A DNA stretch of 64,000 nucleotides from Anaeramoeba flamelloides (lineage: Eukaryota; Metamonada; Anaeramoebidae): assembly GCA_027625915.1 (NCBI GenBank), contig JANTQA010000023.1:23126001-23190000 (forward strand). The letters run 5' to 3'. Both the position numbers and the translations under genes were made by a program. Below the pieces are notes generated by a model. The model was not told the origin of the DNA. It was given only the letters and a program-made list of their open reading frames with translations, and made no database searches. Numbering within the stretch: position 1 is the first letter of the stretch; each line of letters starts with the position of its first letter. Below are positions 45,105 to 57,166 of this stretch, piece by piece.

Positions 45105-46260
45105 ATGAATGATAAAATAATCAATTATTATCTGCATAAAAATAATTGTAAAATTGATAAAAAATTACAAAAAGTGGGGTTTTTAAATCAAATAATTTTT
45201 AAACAAAAATTTGTAAAAATTTTACAAGTTTTTAAATTAATAAATAAATATCCTATATTACGATTAATGAAAAGGGGCATTAACAAAATCATAATTTGGG
45301 ATAAATATGAAAATATTTTAAAAATTATTAAAACAATTAGAAATCAGTTCAAAATTATTCCAAAAGACATGACTTTTTATACAAATAATAAAAATAAGAA
45401 ATTAATTCCAAAATTTAATGGAAATCAAGAAAAATATAATAATAATACAATTTTAAATTTAAAATTAATTTTTTCCTCTTTTAATATTAGAGGGCTGAAT
45501 AATTTTGATAAAAAAATTTTTTTAGAATCATTTTTAGTCAAAAATGATATTGATATTTGTTTTCTTCATGAAACAAAAACCAAAAATAAAAAAAAAATTA
45601 TTTTTTTTGAGACAATTATTAAAAATAGTTATCGTGAAAAAAAGGCCAAAGGAGGTTTACAAATATTGTTTAAAAAAATTTATAAAAACTTTATTTCGGA
45701 AATTCATTATACAGACCAAGATATCCAAATAATTCGCTTCATGGATATAATATTTATTAACTTATATCTCAGAGAGGATAGAAAAAAAGAATTAATAAAA
45801 ATCATGTAAAAATTAATTGATCCATATCATAATTTTAAAACTACAGTCAGTTTCACTTTTAAGGCATGAACTTTCAACGAAATTTAAGGCACAAAAAAAT
45901 CTCAAATTAAGGCACAAAATTTGGAATTTTTTTTTTTACAATTTATTTTTACTAGAATTTGAATTTTGTGCATTAATTTGAGATTTTTATTGTCCCTTAA
46001 ATTTCGTTGAAAGTTTGTGCCTTAAAAGTGAAACTGACTGTATTATTTTGGGGGATTTTAATCTTGTTGATGTTGAGATTAAGAAAAAATTTCATTTAAA
46101 AAAATTTTAAAATTTTATCAAATTCTACAAATAGTAGAACAAAAGAATATTGACTATATATTAATTAATTTTAAAAATAAAAAAATTCAAAAATTTTCAA
46201 AAACAATAGAAAATAATTTATCAGACCATAAAATGATAATTAATAGCATTGATGTTAAAA
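45105..46260 (+). pseudogene. LINE APE-type endonuclease, interrupted by a MITE
   Basis: Would nick target DNA. SSFNIRGLNN (near 45480) is the N-terminal strand with the catalytic Asn, FLHETKTKN carries the catalytic Glu, KGGLQILFKK is the middle block, GDFN lies just after the MITE (46055), and LSDHKM (near 46230) holds the catalytic His. The MITE at 45842 falls directly before GDFN, and the frame 3' of it has additional breaks. All signature residues of the APE family are still legible. Confidence 0.78.
45842..46042. repeat. Fb1 MITE copy 10, inside the LINE endonuclease
   Basis: Ends tacagtcagtttcactttta and aaaagtgaaactgactgta. Near-intact. Confidence 0.95.
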
Positions 46261-46622
46261 CTGACTGGAATATTAAAAAAAATATATATAAAATTACCGA
46301 TAATAATATTTATCAAAAAGAATTTATTAAGTATTTCCGTGAACAAAATTTTAAGTTGGATACTAATTCTACAAAAAAATTTTAAAAATCAATTTATCAA
46401 ATATACAGATTTAATTTATAAAGAAAACAAGGGAGACCACAAAATTGCACCATTAATTAAAAACATTCTAAGTAATCCTAACTTAATTCATCGTATCAAA
46501 AAAATAAATAAAGAAGCTTGGAATAAATTCATTGATGAAATAAATTTTGAGTTTATTAAAAACAAAAATTTTTGGAAAAAAATAAATTTAATAAGGTCAA
46601 AAAAGATGAAAATGATTTTAGA

Positions 46623-46823
46623 TACAGTCAGTTCCACTTTTAAGGCACAAACTTTCAATGAAATTTAAGGCACAAAAAAATCTCAAATTAAGGCACAAAA
46701 TTTGGAATTATCTTTTTTTACAATTTATTTTACTAGAATTTGAATTTTATGCCTTAATTTGAGATTTTTTTTGTGCCTTAAATTTCGTTGAAAGTTTGTG
46801 CCTTAAAAGTGAAACTGACTGTA
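46623..46823. repeat. Fb1 MITE copy 11, inside the LINE linker
   Basis: Ends tacagtcagttccactttta and aaaagtgaaactgactgta. It sits between endonuclease and RT coding parts, in a Lys/Asn-rich stretch. Confidence 0.95.
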
Positions 46824-46849
46824 ATAAAAATAAGATTGATTAATATTTT

Positions 46850-48750
46850 GGCCATATTCAAAAAAATTCACTTGAACCAAGTCAAGAAATTTTAAATTAT
46901 ATGAAAAATTTAAAAATTAAAAATTTAAAAGAGTTTAAAATCGATATATTTTTTCCAATTGAAAATATCAAAAACACTATTAAAAATTTTAAAAAATAAA
47001 TCAGTAAAATGTTTTCAAAAAATTGAAAATTTGAACTATATAAATGATGAAGAAAATAATATTCATTTAAACCCAATTGAAAATAAGAATTATAAAAATT
47101 ATCTTAGTACAATTCAGAAAATATTTAATAACTGGCTGAATAACCCAGATTGGAATAATATTGAATTTATTAAAAAAAGGTCAATTTTATTTATCCACAA
47201 AAAAGGAAAAAAGGTCAAGTCTTTTTACGTTTTGCCTTAAAAGTGAAACTGACTGTAAATTATCGACCAATTTCTATTAACCAAAGTCTACCAAGATTAT
47301 TTCTAAAAATGTTATATAAACTAATCGAACCTTGTTGGGAATTTATTCATAAATCCCAATTTGGGTTTAGAAAAAAATATGATACTCGTATTGCACTATT
47401 AAACTTCTTAAATACTTTTAATACGATAAAATCAAATAATGAAAAGGAAAATAATAAAACTTATATTATAATGATTGATATAACTAAATTTTTTGATTCA
47501 ATTAGCTTTAAAATAATTAGAAAAACAATAAAAAAATTTATTTTAAATAAAATTATTAATTTTTTCTTATTAAAATATTATCAAGGTTTGGGGCTTGGTA
47601 TATTTCAAGGAGATCCATTCTCACTGATAATATTTGCTCTTATTTCACATTTTATTTTATTAAAAATCATTCCATTAACGAACCATTGTCAAATGTTTGC
47701 AGATGATTTAATTTTAATTATTAAAGGAAATAGAAATCAATTAAATTAGAAATTAAATTCAATATATGAAATAATTATTCAATTTGGATTAAAGCCTAAT
47801 AAAGATAAAACAGTTGTTTCAAAAGATTTAAAAAAAATTAAATATTTGGGTATTTATTTGGATAAAATTTCGCATATAGTTTATAATTTAAAAAAGGTAA
47901 AAGAAACATATAACAACTGCAAACAGTTATTCAATAACAGCTCGTTTAACAATAGTTTAAAAATTAGATTATTTAAATCTTTTATCATAGGCCAATTGAC
48001 ATACGGGTTGGAAATATATAATTATGAAATAAAAACTTTAAATTATTTAAATTCTTGGTTTAATTCAAGTATTACTGAAATATGTAAAATAAACAGAAAC
48101 ACACCAATTCTTATTTACAAAACAGAATTGAAAATTGAAAATATGATAATTTCTATCAATAAAAAGAAATTTATATTCAAAAAGAAATTAGGAAATTTAT
48201 CTCTTCCTAATTTAGAAAAATTAATAAAATTTAATCAAAGAATAAATTATAAAATCAATTGGACTTCAAAAGATATTATTGAACTAAAAAAAGAAATTTA
48301 TCAATATAATTATTATGAGTTGTTGAATTCAGCAAGTTGGAAGGTCCAAAAATATTTCACAATAATAAAAAATAAAAATTATTTATTTAAAACTCAAAAA
48401 TATATCAAGTTATACTTCAAACTCAACAATTCTAAAATTCAGAACATTCACTAACTGCTTAAATAGATATTACTATGTAATTAATAAAAATTCAAATAAA
48501 TTTTGTCCTTTATGTTTAAAGTATAAACAAAAGGAAATTATAGAAAATATTGATCACTTTTTATGGATATGTCCTTTCTATGAAAAAGATAGATTAATTT
48601 TTCACAATAAATTAAAAGAAATAAATCTTAATGAAATAATTTTAAACTGTGATAATTTGAAATTATTTTCATTAATTAATAATCGTGAAATCTATGATTT
48701 TAGGCTTAAATTTCTGAAAGGGAATTTAAGTCTAAGGGCAACTAGAGTGT
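46850..48750 (+). pseudogene. LINE reverse transcriptase and C-terminal region
   Basis: RT motifs in order: NYRPISINQSLPRLFLKML (fingers), SQFGFRKKYDTRIALLNFL, MIDITKFFDSI (first catalytic Asp), FQGDPFSLIIFALISHF, MFADDLILI (catalytic Asp pair) and KYLGIYLDKISH. The frame 47243-48455 is broken by one TAG at 47747-47749. The tail switches frame after 48455 and contains CPLCLKYKQKEIIENIDHF followed by LWICPFYEKDR, the C-x2-C…H…C motif usual at LINE C-termini. The catalytic residues are intact. Confidence 0.85.
47234..47256. repeat. Fb1 MITE stub (right tip only)
   Basis: Only gccttaaaagtgaaactgac followed by tgta remains, at the start of the LINE RT frame. The left arm and centre are missing, consistent with a deletion or abortive excision. 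Confidence 0.8.
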
Positions 48751-48799
48751 AATTTACACTTATTCAATAATAAAAAAAAAAAAAAGTGTTTTTTTTAGG

Positions 48800-49640
48800 A
48801 AATTATTTTAAAATATCTACTTACATATTATTGAAAAGAAGGAATTGGTGTTTATCAAGGAGATCCATTATCACCTTTATTATTTTGATTTATAACTCAT
48901 TTTCTCTTAGAAAAAATTAAACCATTGGCAATACATGTTCAGATGTTTACAGATGATCTAATTTTGCTTATGAAAGATTCACTAATAGAAATGAATTTTC
49001 AACTAGAAAAAATTTTTAAAATTATAAGAGATTTCGGTATGAATTCAAATAGTGATAAAATGAAAAAAACTATAATTCCAAAAAAAAAAAATTTATTTCT
49101 GGGTATTTGGCTGGATAAAAAAACTTATTTAAAGTTTAACCTTGAAAAAGTTAAGACCAATTTTAAAAAGTTAATCAATATCTTACAACAAAAAAAATTT
49201 TCTAATGGATTAAAAATTCAATTTTTTAAAGCGGTAATACATAGTCAACTATTATATGGATTAGAAATATTTGATTTATAGTCAGTTTCACTTTAAAGAC
49301 ACAAACTTTCAACGAAATTTAAGGCACAATAAAAATCTCAAATTAAAGCACAAAAATCAAATTCTAGTAAAAATAAATTGTAAAAAAAAAAAATTCAAAA
49401 TTTTGTGCCTTAATTTGAGATTTTTTTGTGCCTTAAATTTCATTGAAAGTTTGAGCATGAAAAGTGAAACTGACTGTATCAAAAACAGATTATAAACAAA
49501 GATATCGATATTTGGATTAATAAAAAAATTACAAAATTTTTATTAATTAACCCACACTCTACCAGACTTATTTATAAAACTGAAGCAAAAATTGATCCTG
49601 TTAGAATAACAATATATAAAAGAAGATTTTAGTTAATGTA
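48800..49640 (+). mobile_element. Second LINE, 5'-truncated RT fragment
   Basis: Begins in the RT region directly behind the A-run of the first LINE. GVYQGDPLSPLLF, MFTDDLILLM (the usual Ala of F-A-D-D is Thr), FLGIWLDKKTYL and LLYGLEIF match the first LINE motif by motif but differ in sequence, so it is a separate copy or lineage. An Fb1 MITE splits it at 49277; coding resumes with DIWINKKITKFLL and STRLIYKTEAKID. Several stops are present. The truncated 5' end is typical of LINE insertions. Confidence 0.8.
49277..49478. repeat. Fb1 MITE copy 12, inside the second LINE
   Basis: Left end tatagtcagtttcactttaa (one change at the tip), right end aaagtgaaactgactgta. Arms are otherwise well kept. 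Confidence 0.93.
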
Positions 49641-49863
49641 AAAATTAAAAACCCTTGGTTTTGAAGAATAAATTAATTGTCTTCCTTTTAGAGAATAAGA
49701 ATTTGAAAATAAACACCTTATTAACGAATGTTAAATTGAAAAATTAAAACACTCAAAATTTTTAAAATTAAAAACCCTTCTTATTCAACAACTGTAGATC
49801 TAAATGATCGTATTGTCAAAAATTATTGAGTTACTTTGAATTGTTGGATAGTTTCCACAAACC

Positions 49864-50040
49864 ACATAGCCATTCCAACCCAACTGTGAAAATTAATAAG
49901 AAATACAAATTGGTTATATATTATAAAATTATACTTTGTAAAATAGAAAATTCAATTTCTCTCTAATCATAATATTAAAATTTTCAACTTCTCTCTTACT
50001 CCATTACTACAGTAAAAATTAATTGTTCAAAAAAAATTAA
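49864..50040. repeat. Solo left end of a relative of the 5.2 kb transposon
   Basis: attccaacccaactg, then ttataaaattatactttgta and taaaatagaaaattcaa follow the order of the left end at 32256. No transposase follows. It is either a deletion relic or a non-autonomous copy. Confidence 0.65.
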
Positions 50041-50044
50041 TACA

Positions 50045-50448
50045 AGTTTCAAAATTAAGAGCTTGTTTTTTTATTATACAGATATTTGAATTCTAAATGG
50101 GACAAAATTTTCACTTCATTTTCCTTATTTATCTTTACTAAAAGAGTTTTCTCAGAAGTTTATCTTAATTTGGGATATATTCTCTTTGAAAAGAGAAATC
50201 GAAAATTAAGTGAAATTTTAACCCATATAGGATTCAAATACCAGTGGAAGAACTATACACCAACCGACATAAGAAACCAATAATAAACCCTAAATAAATA
50301 TGATATTTGTTTCTAAAAGTTCTATTATTTCAAATAAAATACAAAAAATAAAGGATCAAATTGAATAATTTATCTCAAAAAATAGAATTAATTTTTGGTG
50401 AAAAAAATTAAAGATCCAAAAAACAAAAAAATTCAAAAAAATTGAGGA
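50045..50448 (+). repeat. Fb2 repeat, 3'-truncated copy with an inserted Fb3
   Basis: The Fb2 5' block (gagcttgtttttttattata) is split from its continuation (gaactatacaccaaccgac) by an Fb3 element. The copy then runs through aaccaataataaaccctaa and ends where the next Fb2 copy begins. Confidence 0.75.
50080..50247. repeat. Fb3 short foldback MITE, copy 1
   Basis: Inverted ends of about 38 bp: atatttgaattctaaatggg with aaaattttcact, and agtgaaattttaacccatat with aggattcaaatacc. Inserted in the Fb2 copy. A 65-codon frame across it is not a gene. Confidence 0.75.
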
Positions 50449-50929
50449 TACTGTTGTCAAAATAAAGCGTGCAAAAAAATTTAATGTGTGTTTCAAAATG
50501 AAAAGTGTGTTTTTTTGTTATAGAAAACCTATACATTAACCAATCAAAGAAATCAATAATAAACCCTAAAAAAATATGGTATTGGTTTCTTAAAGTTCTA
50601 TTATTTAAAAAGAAATTCTAAAAATGAAGGATCAAATTGGAAAATTTATCTCAAAAAATAGAGTTAATTTTTTTTAAAATTTTAATAATAAAAAAAACAA
50701 AAAATTTCAAAAAAATTGAGAATATTATGGAAAATTTTCAACTATTTGCATGAATAATTTAAATTTTACTGAAAATAACCAGACCTTTACTTTCAAAATT
50801 GATTTGAACTTAGGTATACTATTTGGTAGTAGATTGGATGTTACCTTGGTACAAGAAGAAAAAAAAGCACGGATAATATTTTGAAACACGGATAATAGTC
50901 TTTGTGCACGCATTATTTTGATCACTGTA
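50449..50929 (+). repeat. Fb2 repeat, most complete copy
   Basis: Starts tactgttgtcaaaataaag and ends gcattattttgatcactgta, 481 bp. The ends are an imperfect inverted repeat of about 25 bp. This copy has a single 3' part, unlike the copy at 26645. No coding region, so it is a candidate non-autonomous DNA element. Confidence 0.85.
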
Positions 50930-52518
50930 AAATTGTTTTATAATTTCTTTTTTTACAATTAAATATCTCATTTTTAAAAAACAAACTTTTAAAATTATAA
51001 CTCACAGACTTCTTAGATTGATGATTAGTGTAATTATATTAGTTCAAAACACTATACAAACAAACAAGAAACAAGAATACAAATAATCATTTTCCAAATT
51101 CATACAAACCTCTATAAAAATCGATTGTTTTTTTTAGAAACAGTTGATCTACTTATACTAACAAACAATCAATTGAATATCCTTGAGACACCCCGCTTGA
51201 ATGAACTTTAGGTAGGTTTATTACGAGGTTCATAAAAAAATTAGTTGTTAAAAAAAAGGATTTGATTGAAAATATTCGTATTTTTCCACAACAATTTTCC
51301 TAATATTCACGAATTAAAAATTTTGTCTGGAATTATTTTCATTTCAGGTATTTGTTTTCACTACAATAAAAAAAAACCGAATTAAAATAATTAATAATTG
51401 AAGATCAAAAAAAAATAATTGTTTTTTGATTGTTAATAAATAATTATTAAATTTCAATAAAATAAATCAGATGAATGAATTATTTTTTTTCAATTATTCA
51501 TTCAAAAACAACTAATTGTTCTTATTAAAAGAAGAAATTTTAATATATTAATTAATTGTTTATTATTAAATTGCTTTGAATTAATGATATATGTTTGATA
51601 AAATTTAATAAATTGAAAAATAAAAATAAAGTATTTTGATTCTTTGAATCTTTTAATTATTAACAATAACCCGATCTTAATTATTCCAGTGAATTGTAAA
51701 TAATTAAAAAATAAATTAAATTAAATAGTATACTTTTGTTCCAAGTTGAAATTTTAAATGTTTTAAAAAAGTATATTGGGAACTTGTCAATTTAATTTTT
51801 TGATCATTTCACTTAGATTTTTCTCATTTTTTCATTCAAAAATCATAACAAGTATTTGATTTGAAATTGTTCTTTGAATAAAGAAGTTTTATTTTTTCAA
51901 GTTTAAAATAATTTTTATGTTTTTTTTTTTTTTTTCTTTTTGTAACTGATTTGATTTTTTATCTTGAGTTATTTGAAAACTTATCTTTTTTTTATTTTTC
52001 AAGATTAAATAACTATAAAATTAAAATTTACCTTTTTACGAAATCTAAAAAGGATTAGAAAAATATATTTTTTTTATTTAGATGTTTTGGGTGGTTTTTA
52101 GTATTTAATGTAATTTATGGATAATAACCATTTATATTTTATTTTAGGTATCTTAAAAATATAAAAATAAAATATTAATTTTAATATTATTTTCTACCAC
52201 ATGATTGATTAAACTTTTAATCTTATCTCTTAATTCAATTTAAGTAATTAATTTAATGTTTGAAAAAATGGTACCTTTTTTTAAGGTGAACTTTCAATAC
52301 TAGAAATTTTAGAATAGACAGTGAAAACAAAAAAAATAAACTAGATTTTAAAATTTTTGACTAACTTAATAATGTTAATGGAAGTTTTTTTGATGGTTTA
52401 TTTTATTATTCTTCACAAAAAAATATTTTCAAATTTTTGGATCAGATCCAATTTTTCTAATTTTGCAAATTTTAGTTTTACTTTTTCAATTTTTTGTTTT
52501 TCTTTTATTTTTCTTTTG

Positions 52519-52549
<31 letters not shown>

Positions 52550-54965
52550 AAAGATCATTTAGAAAAAAAAAAAGAACTTCGAAAAAACAAATAAACATTA
52601 AGAATACTGAGACTAAGTAATGTCTTTTAAAATGAATTTAATTATTCATAAAAAATCTTCTTGTTCAACTTTTTTTTTAGTGAAAGTTCAGTAATAAAAA
52701 ATCCGTTATACTCATTTCAAAAATTGTGACTCACTTTTTTTTAGTTTTTGCTTTTATTATTTTTTTATTTTTAAAATATCATGTTTTTATATAGATTTAG
52801 AATGATTTAAAAGTGAATTACAAATCATATTTAGTTATTAATTATTATTGAATACTATAGGATAATTTTTTTTTTCAATTTATTATTTCAGGTGAGTATC
52901 AATTTTTGAAATGGTGTTTATTTTTCAAATACTGTTTTATAATTAAAAAAGAAAAAAATAAAATATTTTACTTCAGGGAATCTGAATCTTTTTGTAATAA
53001 AACTTACTCAAAAATTTTTAAAAGGAACAATATGAGTTGGATCAAAAACAGAGATTAAAAACAATTTTTGATGAATAATTTTATATTTTACTTATTTTGG
53101 GATATTTTGAATATTAAAGTAATGTTTCAATACCTAAAATATTTCAATAAAATAATTTAACTGAAGAGAATTAAAAAAAAAAAAAGAAAAAGAAAAGAAA
53201 GAACATATTAAACACTGGTAATATCCTGTAATTTTTAAGTTGTTTATCTAATATAATAAGATCAAGATTTATTAATTATTCTTCCTAAATTTATTATTAC
53301 AAATTTATCAGTTCAACTGGACCTAATAAAACCAAAAACAAAAAAATATCTTTTAATATAATCAGCAATTTTATTTCTTTTTTTAGTTTATTTTTCAACA
53401 TTCACTATTTTTTTGAATGCCTTTATGGTGATAAAATTTTATATTTTAATAATTTAAAATATTTTTAAATTGGGCAACAATTTTAAATAGTATAAAATCA
53501 TAATTAAGAGAGTTTTAAAATTTAAAAATAAAATGAAATCTTGTCAAGGTCTTGTAATGTTTTTTTTTTTTTGTGTTTTGTGTTTTGGCCGATGAAAGGG
53601 AAAATTTAACTCCATCTAAACACTTTATTAATTTGAGTTTCTTTTTTTGAAATCAAAAAATCACATTTTTCCAACATTTTACAAAACAATTTTAATCTAT
53701 TATTTTTATTAACAATTAAGTTAATTCTTGAAAATTCGAAAACAAATTTTTAGTTTTCTGTTAGAAAGTATTGATTTTGAAAATAATTTATTTTGCATTT
53801 AATATTCATGATTAATATTTCAATTCCAATATGAACCAATAAAACTTATTGTGGAAGATAATGTGATTTAATAAATGAATATTTGAACAAAGTTAAACCA
53901 AATTTTATCAATTAAATTTGGATTTATTAAGTTATATTTAATTTATTCTTTTTATGTTTTTTAAAAAGCTGTTTTCTGGTTTTCAAAAAATTTTAAAAAT
54001 ATTGGAAAAAAAAATAACAATTTTGAAAAATAATTTGAAAAAAAGTGTTTGGTCTTACTTGCAAGAATCCTTATAACAATTTAAATCATTTTTACCAAAA
54101 CAAAATATTTGAATTTTGAGGATAAAATTACAAAATTTATAAATATCTTGAAGAAAATTTTATTTTGAAAAACCAAAATTTTATCATAGAACAAAAACAC
54201 AATTTAAAGGTAATAAAAATGAAAAATTCCTTTCAAAATTTAATTATAATAAATTCCCTTCTGAAATCAATACAATTATTTTTTAATCCGTTAAATATAT
54301 TAATTTTTTTAGTTAACCAAAAGAATTTTCCTCAAAAAAAAAAAAAAAAAATATTTAGATTAATATTCCTGGCAATAAAGACTTGATATTGTATAATAAT
54401 GATGGGAATGATAATTAAAAGGTTAAAAAAATTCAAAATATGTGAAAATAAATGAATTTAAATTCTAAACTTTTTCATAAAAAATGGAAACAAAAAATTG
54501 ATCTTTCTAAAAAAATTTTCTTTTTTGGGTTTCTTAGTCCATCATAATTTTTTGTCACTTGGCATATATAAAATTTGTAAGTAGAGAATACCAAAAATAA
54601 CATATTTTAAACTTTTTGCTTTTTTTATAAGAGTACTTATCGCTTAATTTTTATTTTTAATAGGAATACTAATATCAGATTTGGTAATTTATTTTCAATT
54701 TTTAAAATATCACAATTTTAAATTAATTAGGTATTTTTTCACAATAAGGATTTGAAATAAAAACATAAATAGTCCATGTTTATGTTTAGATGTATAATTA
54801 ATATGAATAGCAGAATATTTTTATTTTCACCAAAGTAGGAATACAAAATATGGAGTTTTTTATTCATTCAAGTTAATTTAATATTTTTTAATGAGAGAGA
54901 TTTTTTAACCTTTTTAGGTTCAGGTTGAGTAAGTCATTATTACAAAAGATTTAAATAGATATAAA
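50930..54965. other. Long intergenic stretch, no gene seen
   Basis: Extremely A+T-rich, with T-runs (51920, 52520-52547) and short Phe/Lys/Asn frames only. No conserved motif, RNA gene or known repeat of this window was recognised. Confidence 0.55.
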
Positions 54966-55167
54966 TACAATTAGTTACAATATTAAGATCTAAACTTTTA
55001 ACGAAATTTAAGAAACAAAAAAATCTTAAATTAGGCACATTTTTTCGAAATTTTTTTTTGAATACAAATTATTACACTTGTATCCATATTATATGATTTA
55101 AATACAAATTTTTTGTCTAATTTAGATTTGGTTCAATTTTTATATCTTAAAAGTGGAACTGGTTGTA
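54966..55167. repeat. Fb1 MITE copy 13 (old)
   Basis: Left part acaattagttacaatattaa with aacttttaacgaaatttaag, right end ttaaaagtggaactggttgta. The most eroded copy after that at 29939. Confidence 0.6.
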
Positions 55168-57166
55168 TTTTAAAGGTACAAACCACTTCAATATCTCAAA
55201 AGCACAGAAAAAAAAATAAGAATAAACCAGAACGAAAAAATAATAATAATTTTTTTAAAATGAAAAAGAAGAATTTGCAAAATTTTTAACTTATTTAATG
55301 CAAATAGAGTTATTTAGAACCTTATAACTGATTGAAAAATCATGATTTTTATGATTTAAATAATTATTTAAATATATTGAAAATAATTGAAAAGTGATTA
55401 TATATTCATTATAAGTTATGTAAATGAACTAAAACCTGGTACAAAATTACCATAGATTAATAACTTGAATCCATTGATTTTTAATCAAATCAAATAATTT
55501 TATACCCACCCTTATTAAGTTTAAAAATACTTTTCATTATGCTTTTCTTTTAGAAAAAATAAGAAGTTTACTTCTCTTTAAAGAAAATCAAATTAAAATT
55601 GAAAATAATTACTGATCATTTTTTTTAAAGACAATAAATTACCTGATAAATTTTGATAAATAAAATCCAATTTCTAGGTAAAAACTTTTATCAGATCAAT
55701 AAAATTAAAAGTTAACTATAATTTTCATGATTATCCAATTACAAGACAACCATTTAAGAAATATTTAACAGGAATTTGAATATAAACCACTGCCATTTGA
55801 AACCCATTTATAATTTTGAATCTTACATTTATAGAAGTATTTTTTCCATTGTGAATTTTAATCTATAAAACAAAAAAAGCATGAAAGAAATAAAAAATAC
55901 AGGAAAAAAAAATATTGAAAATTTATATTTTTATGTTTTCTATTGAATTTAAACTCTTGAAAGAGATCCAATATGACGGTAACAATAAAATAATATTGAT
56001 TTTAACATCAAATTAATCTCATCGGAAAAATAGACAAAAGATTATTATTTTTTTTTTTCAAAAAAATATTGTATTAGATTTACTAATATCTGTAAATTAG
56101 ATTAATTGTGTTTTCATTAATAATATAGTTTAATCACAGTTATTTATTAACATTAAATCGTGTTAATATTTCTCTAATTACAAGAAAACACAAATCAGAA
56201 TAGTTGTATAAAGTATATGATTAAAAATTAATCAGAATTTAATAGTTGATAAGCTTTAGGATGATTTAACAACATTTTTATTTTGAAAAATTTTTTTGAT
56301 CAACAATAAAGTCTTGAGAAAAAAAAAATCAAAATATAAAAAATTAAAAAGAAAATTCCACAGTATTTATTTGAGTCCTTTTATAGTTATACTATTATTT
56401 TTAAACACATTTCACTCAAAGGATCCCAGCCAATAATGAAAAATTCACTTTTTTTTAAGAATCAACCAATTAACATACAATTTTATTTAGAAATAAGAGA
56501 AATAATAACTTTGTATTAGAATTGGGATTCATACATGAAATAACCTGAAAAAACTATAAATTTTCATAAAAGTTATTTAAAAAAATTTTTTTTCCCTTAC
56601 ATTAGAATTTCTTGTGTAAAATTTATCAAAACCTTTTCAAAATTAAAATTGTTGAAAATACGATTTTTTTAATTGCAAATGTATTCATTTTAAAAGAAAT
56701 TACAAATCCCAATTTTTCTGTAAGTAAATTTGGAGTTTCAAACATTTTTTTTTTCAAATTAACTTTTTTTTTAAAAAAAAGAAAGAAGAAAAAGAAAAGA
56801 AAAAAAAAAATGCAAAAAATTTTCAAAATTAGAAAAAATGATCTTGATCCAAAAATTGAAATTTTATTTTGAGAAGAAAACTAGATTAAACCCATAGAAC
56901 ATGTTCTATTTCCTCAATAAAACTCGACCCCTTTGACAGAAAAGGAGTTTATTTGGATTTATTATATTTTACCTATGTGAATAATGTTTTCAATAAGGCA
57001 ATGAAGTAAAAATTTGATAAAAATAATAAAAATATCAAAAAAATCAGAAAAAAATATCATAAAACAAATTAAATATTCGATCCTAATAATTATAAGTTTT
57101 TCCAATTTTAATTTATGAAGCTATTAATATTTAATACATACATACATACATATATAGATAGATATT
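55168..57166. other. Intergenic, no gene seen
   Basis: A+T-rich spacer. An 86-codon frame at 56612-56872 is Lys/Phe-rich and overlaps A-runs, so it is not called. A short (CATA)n tract lies at 57137-57152, just downstream of the minus-strand gene's stop. Confidence 0.5.

Larger units (their letters stand above)
44560..48787 (+). mobile_element. Non-LTR retrotransposon (LINE) with APE endonuclease and RT, broken by MITEs
   Basis: Order on the plus strand: an ORF1-like part (44574-44920), APE-type endonuclease (about 45105-46260), reverse transcriptase (about 46960-47900), thumb and C-terminal region, a Cys/His motif near 48510-48600, then an A-run at about 48773-48786. This is the standard layout of an APE-class LINE that copies itself by target-primed reverse transcription. 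Two whole Fb1 MITEs (45842 and 46623) and an Fb1 stub (47234) interrupt it, and there are stops and frame changes, so it is dead. The 5' end is uncertain; no target-site duplication was identified. Confidence 0.85.

Noticed and set aside
45544-45732. Second-frame Lys-rich peptide in the LINE endonuclease
   Set aside because: It is out of frame with the recognisable APE motifs.
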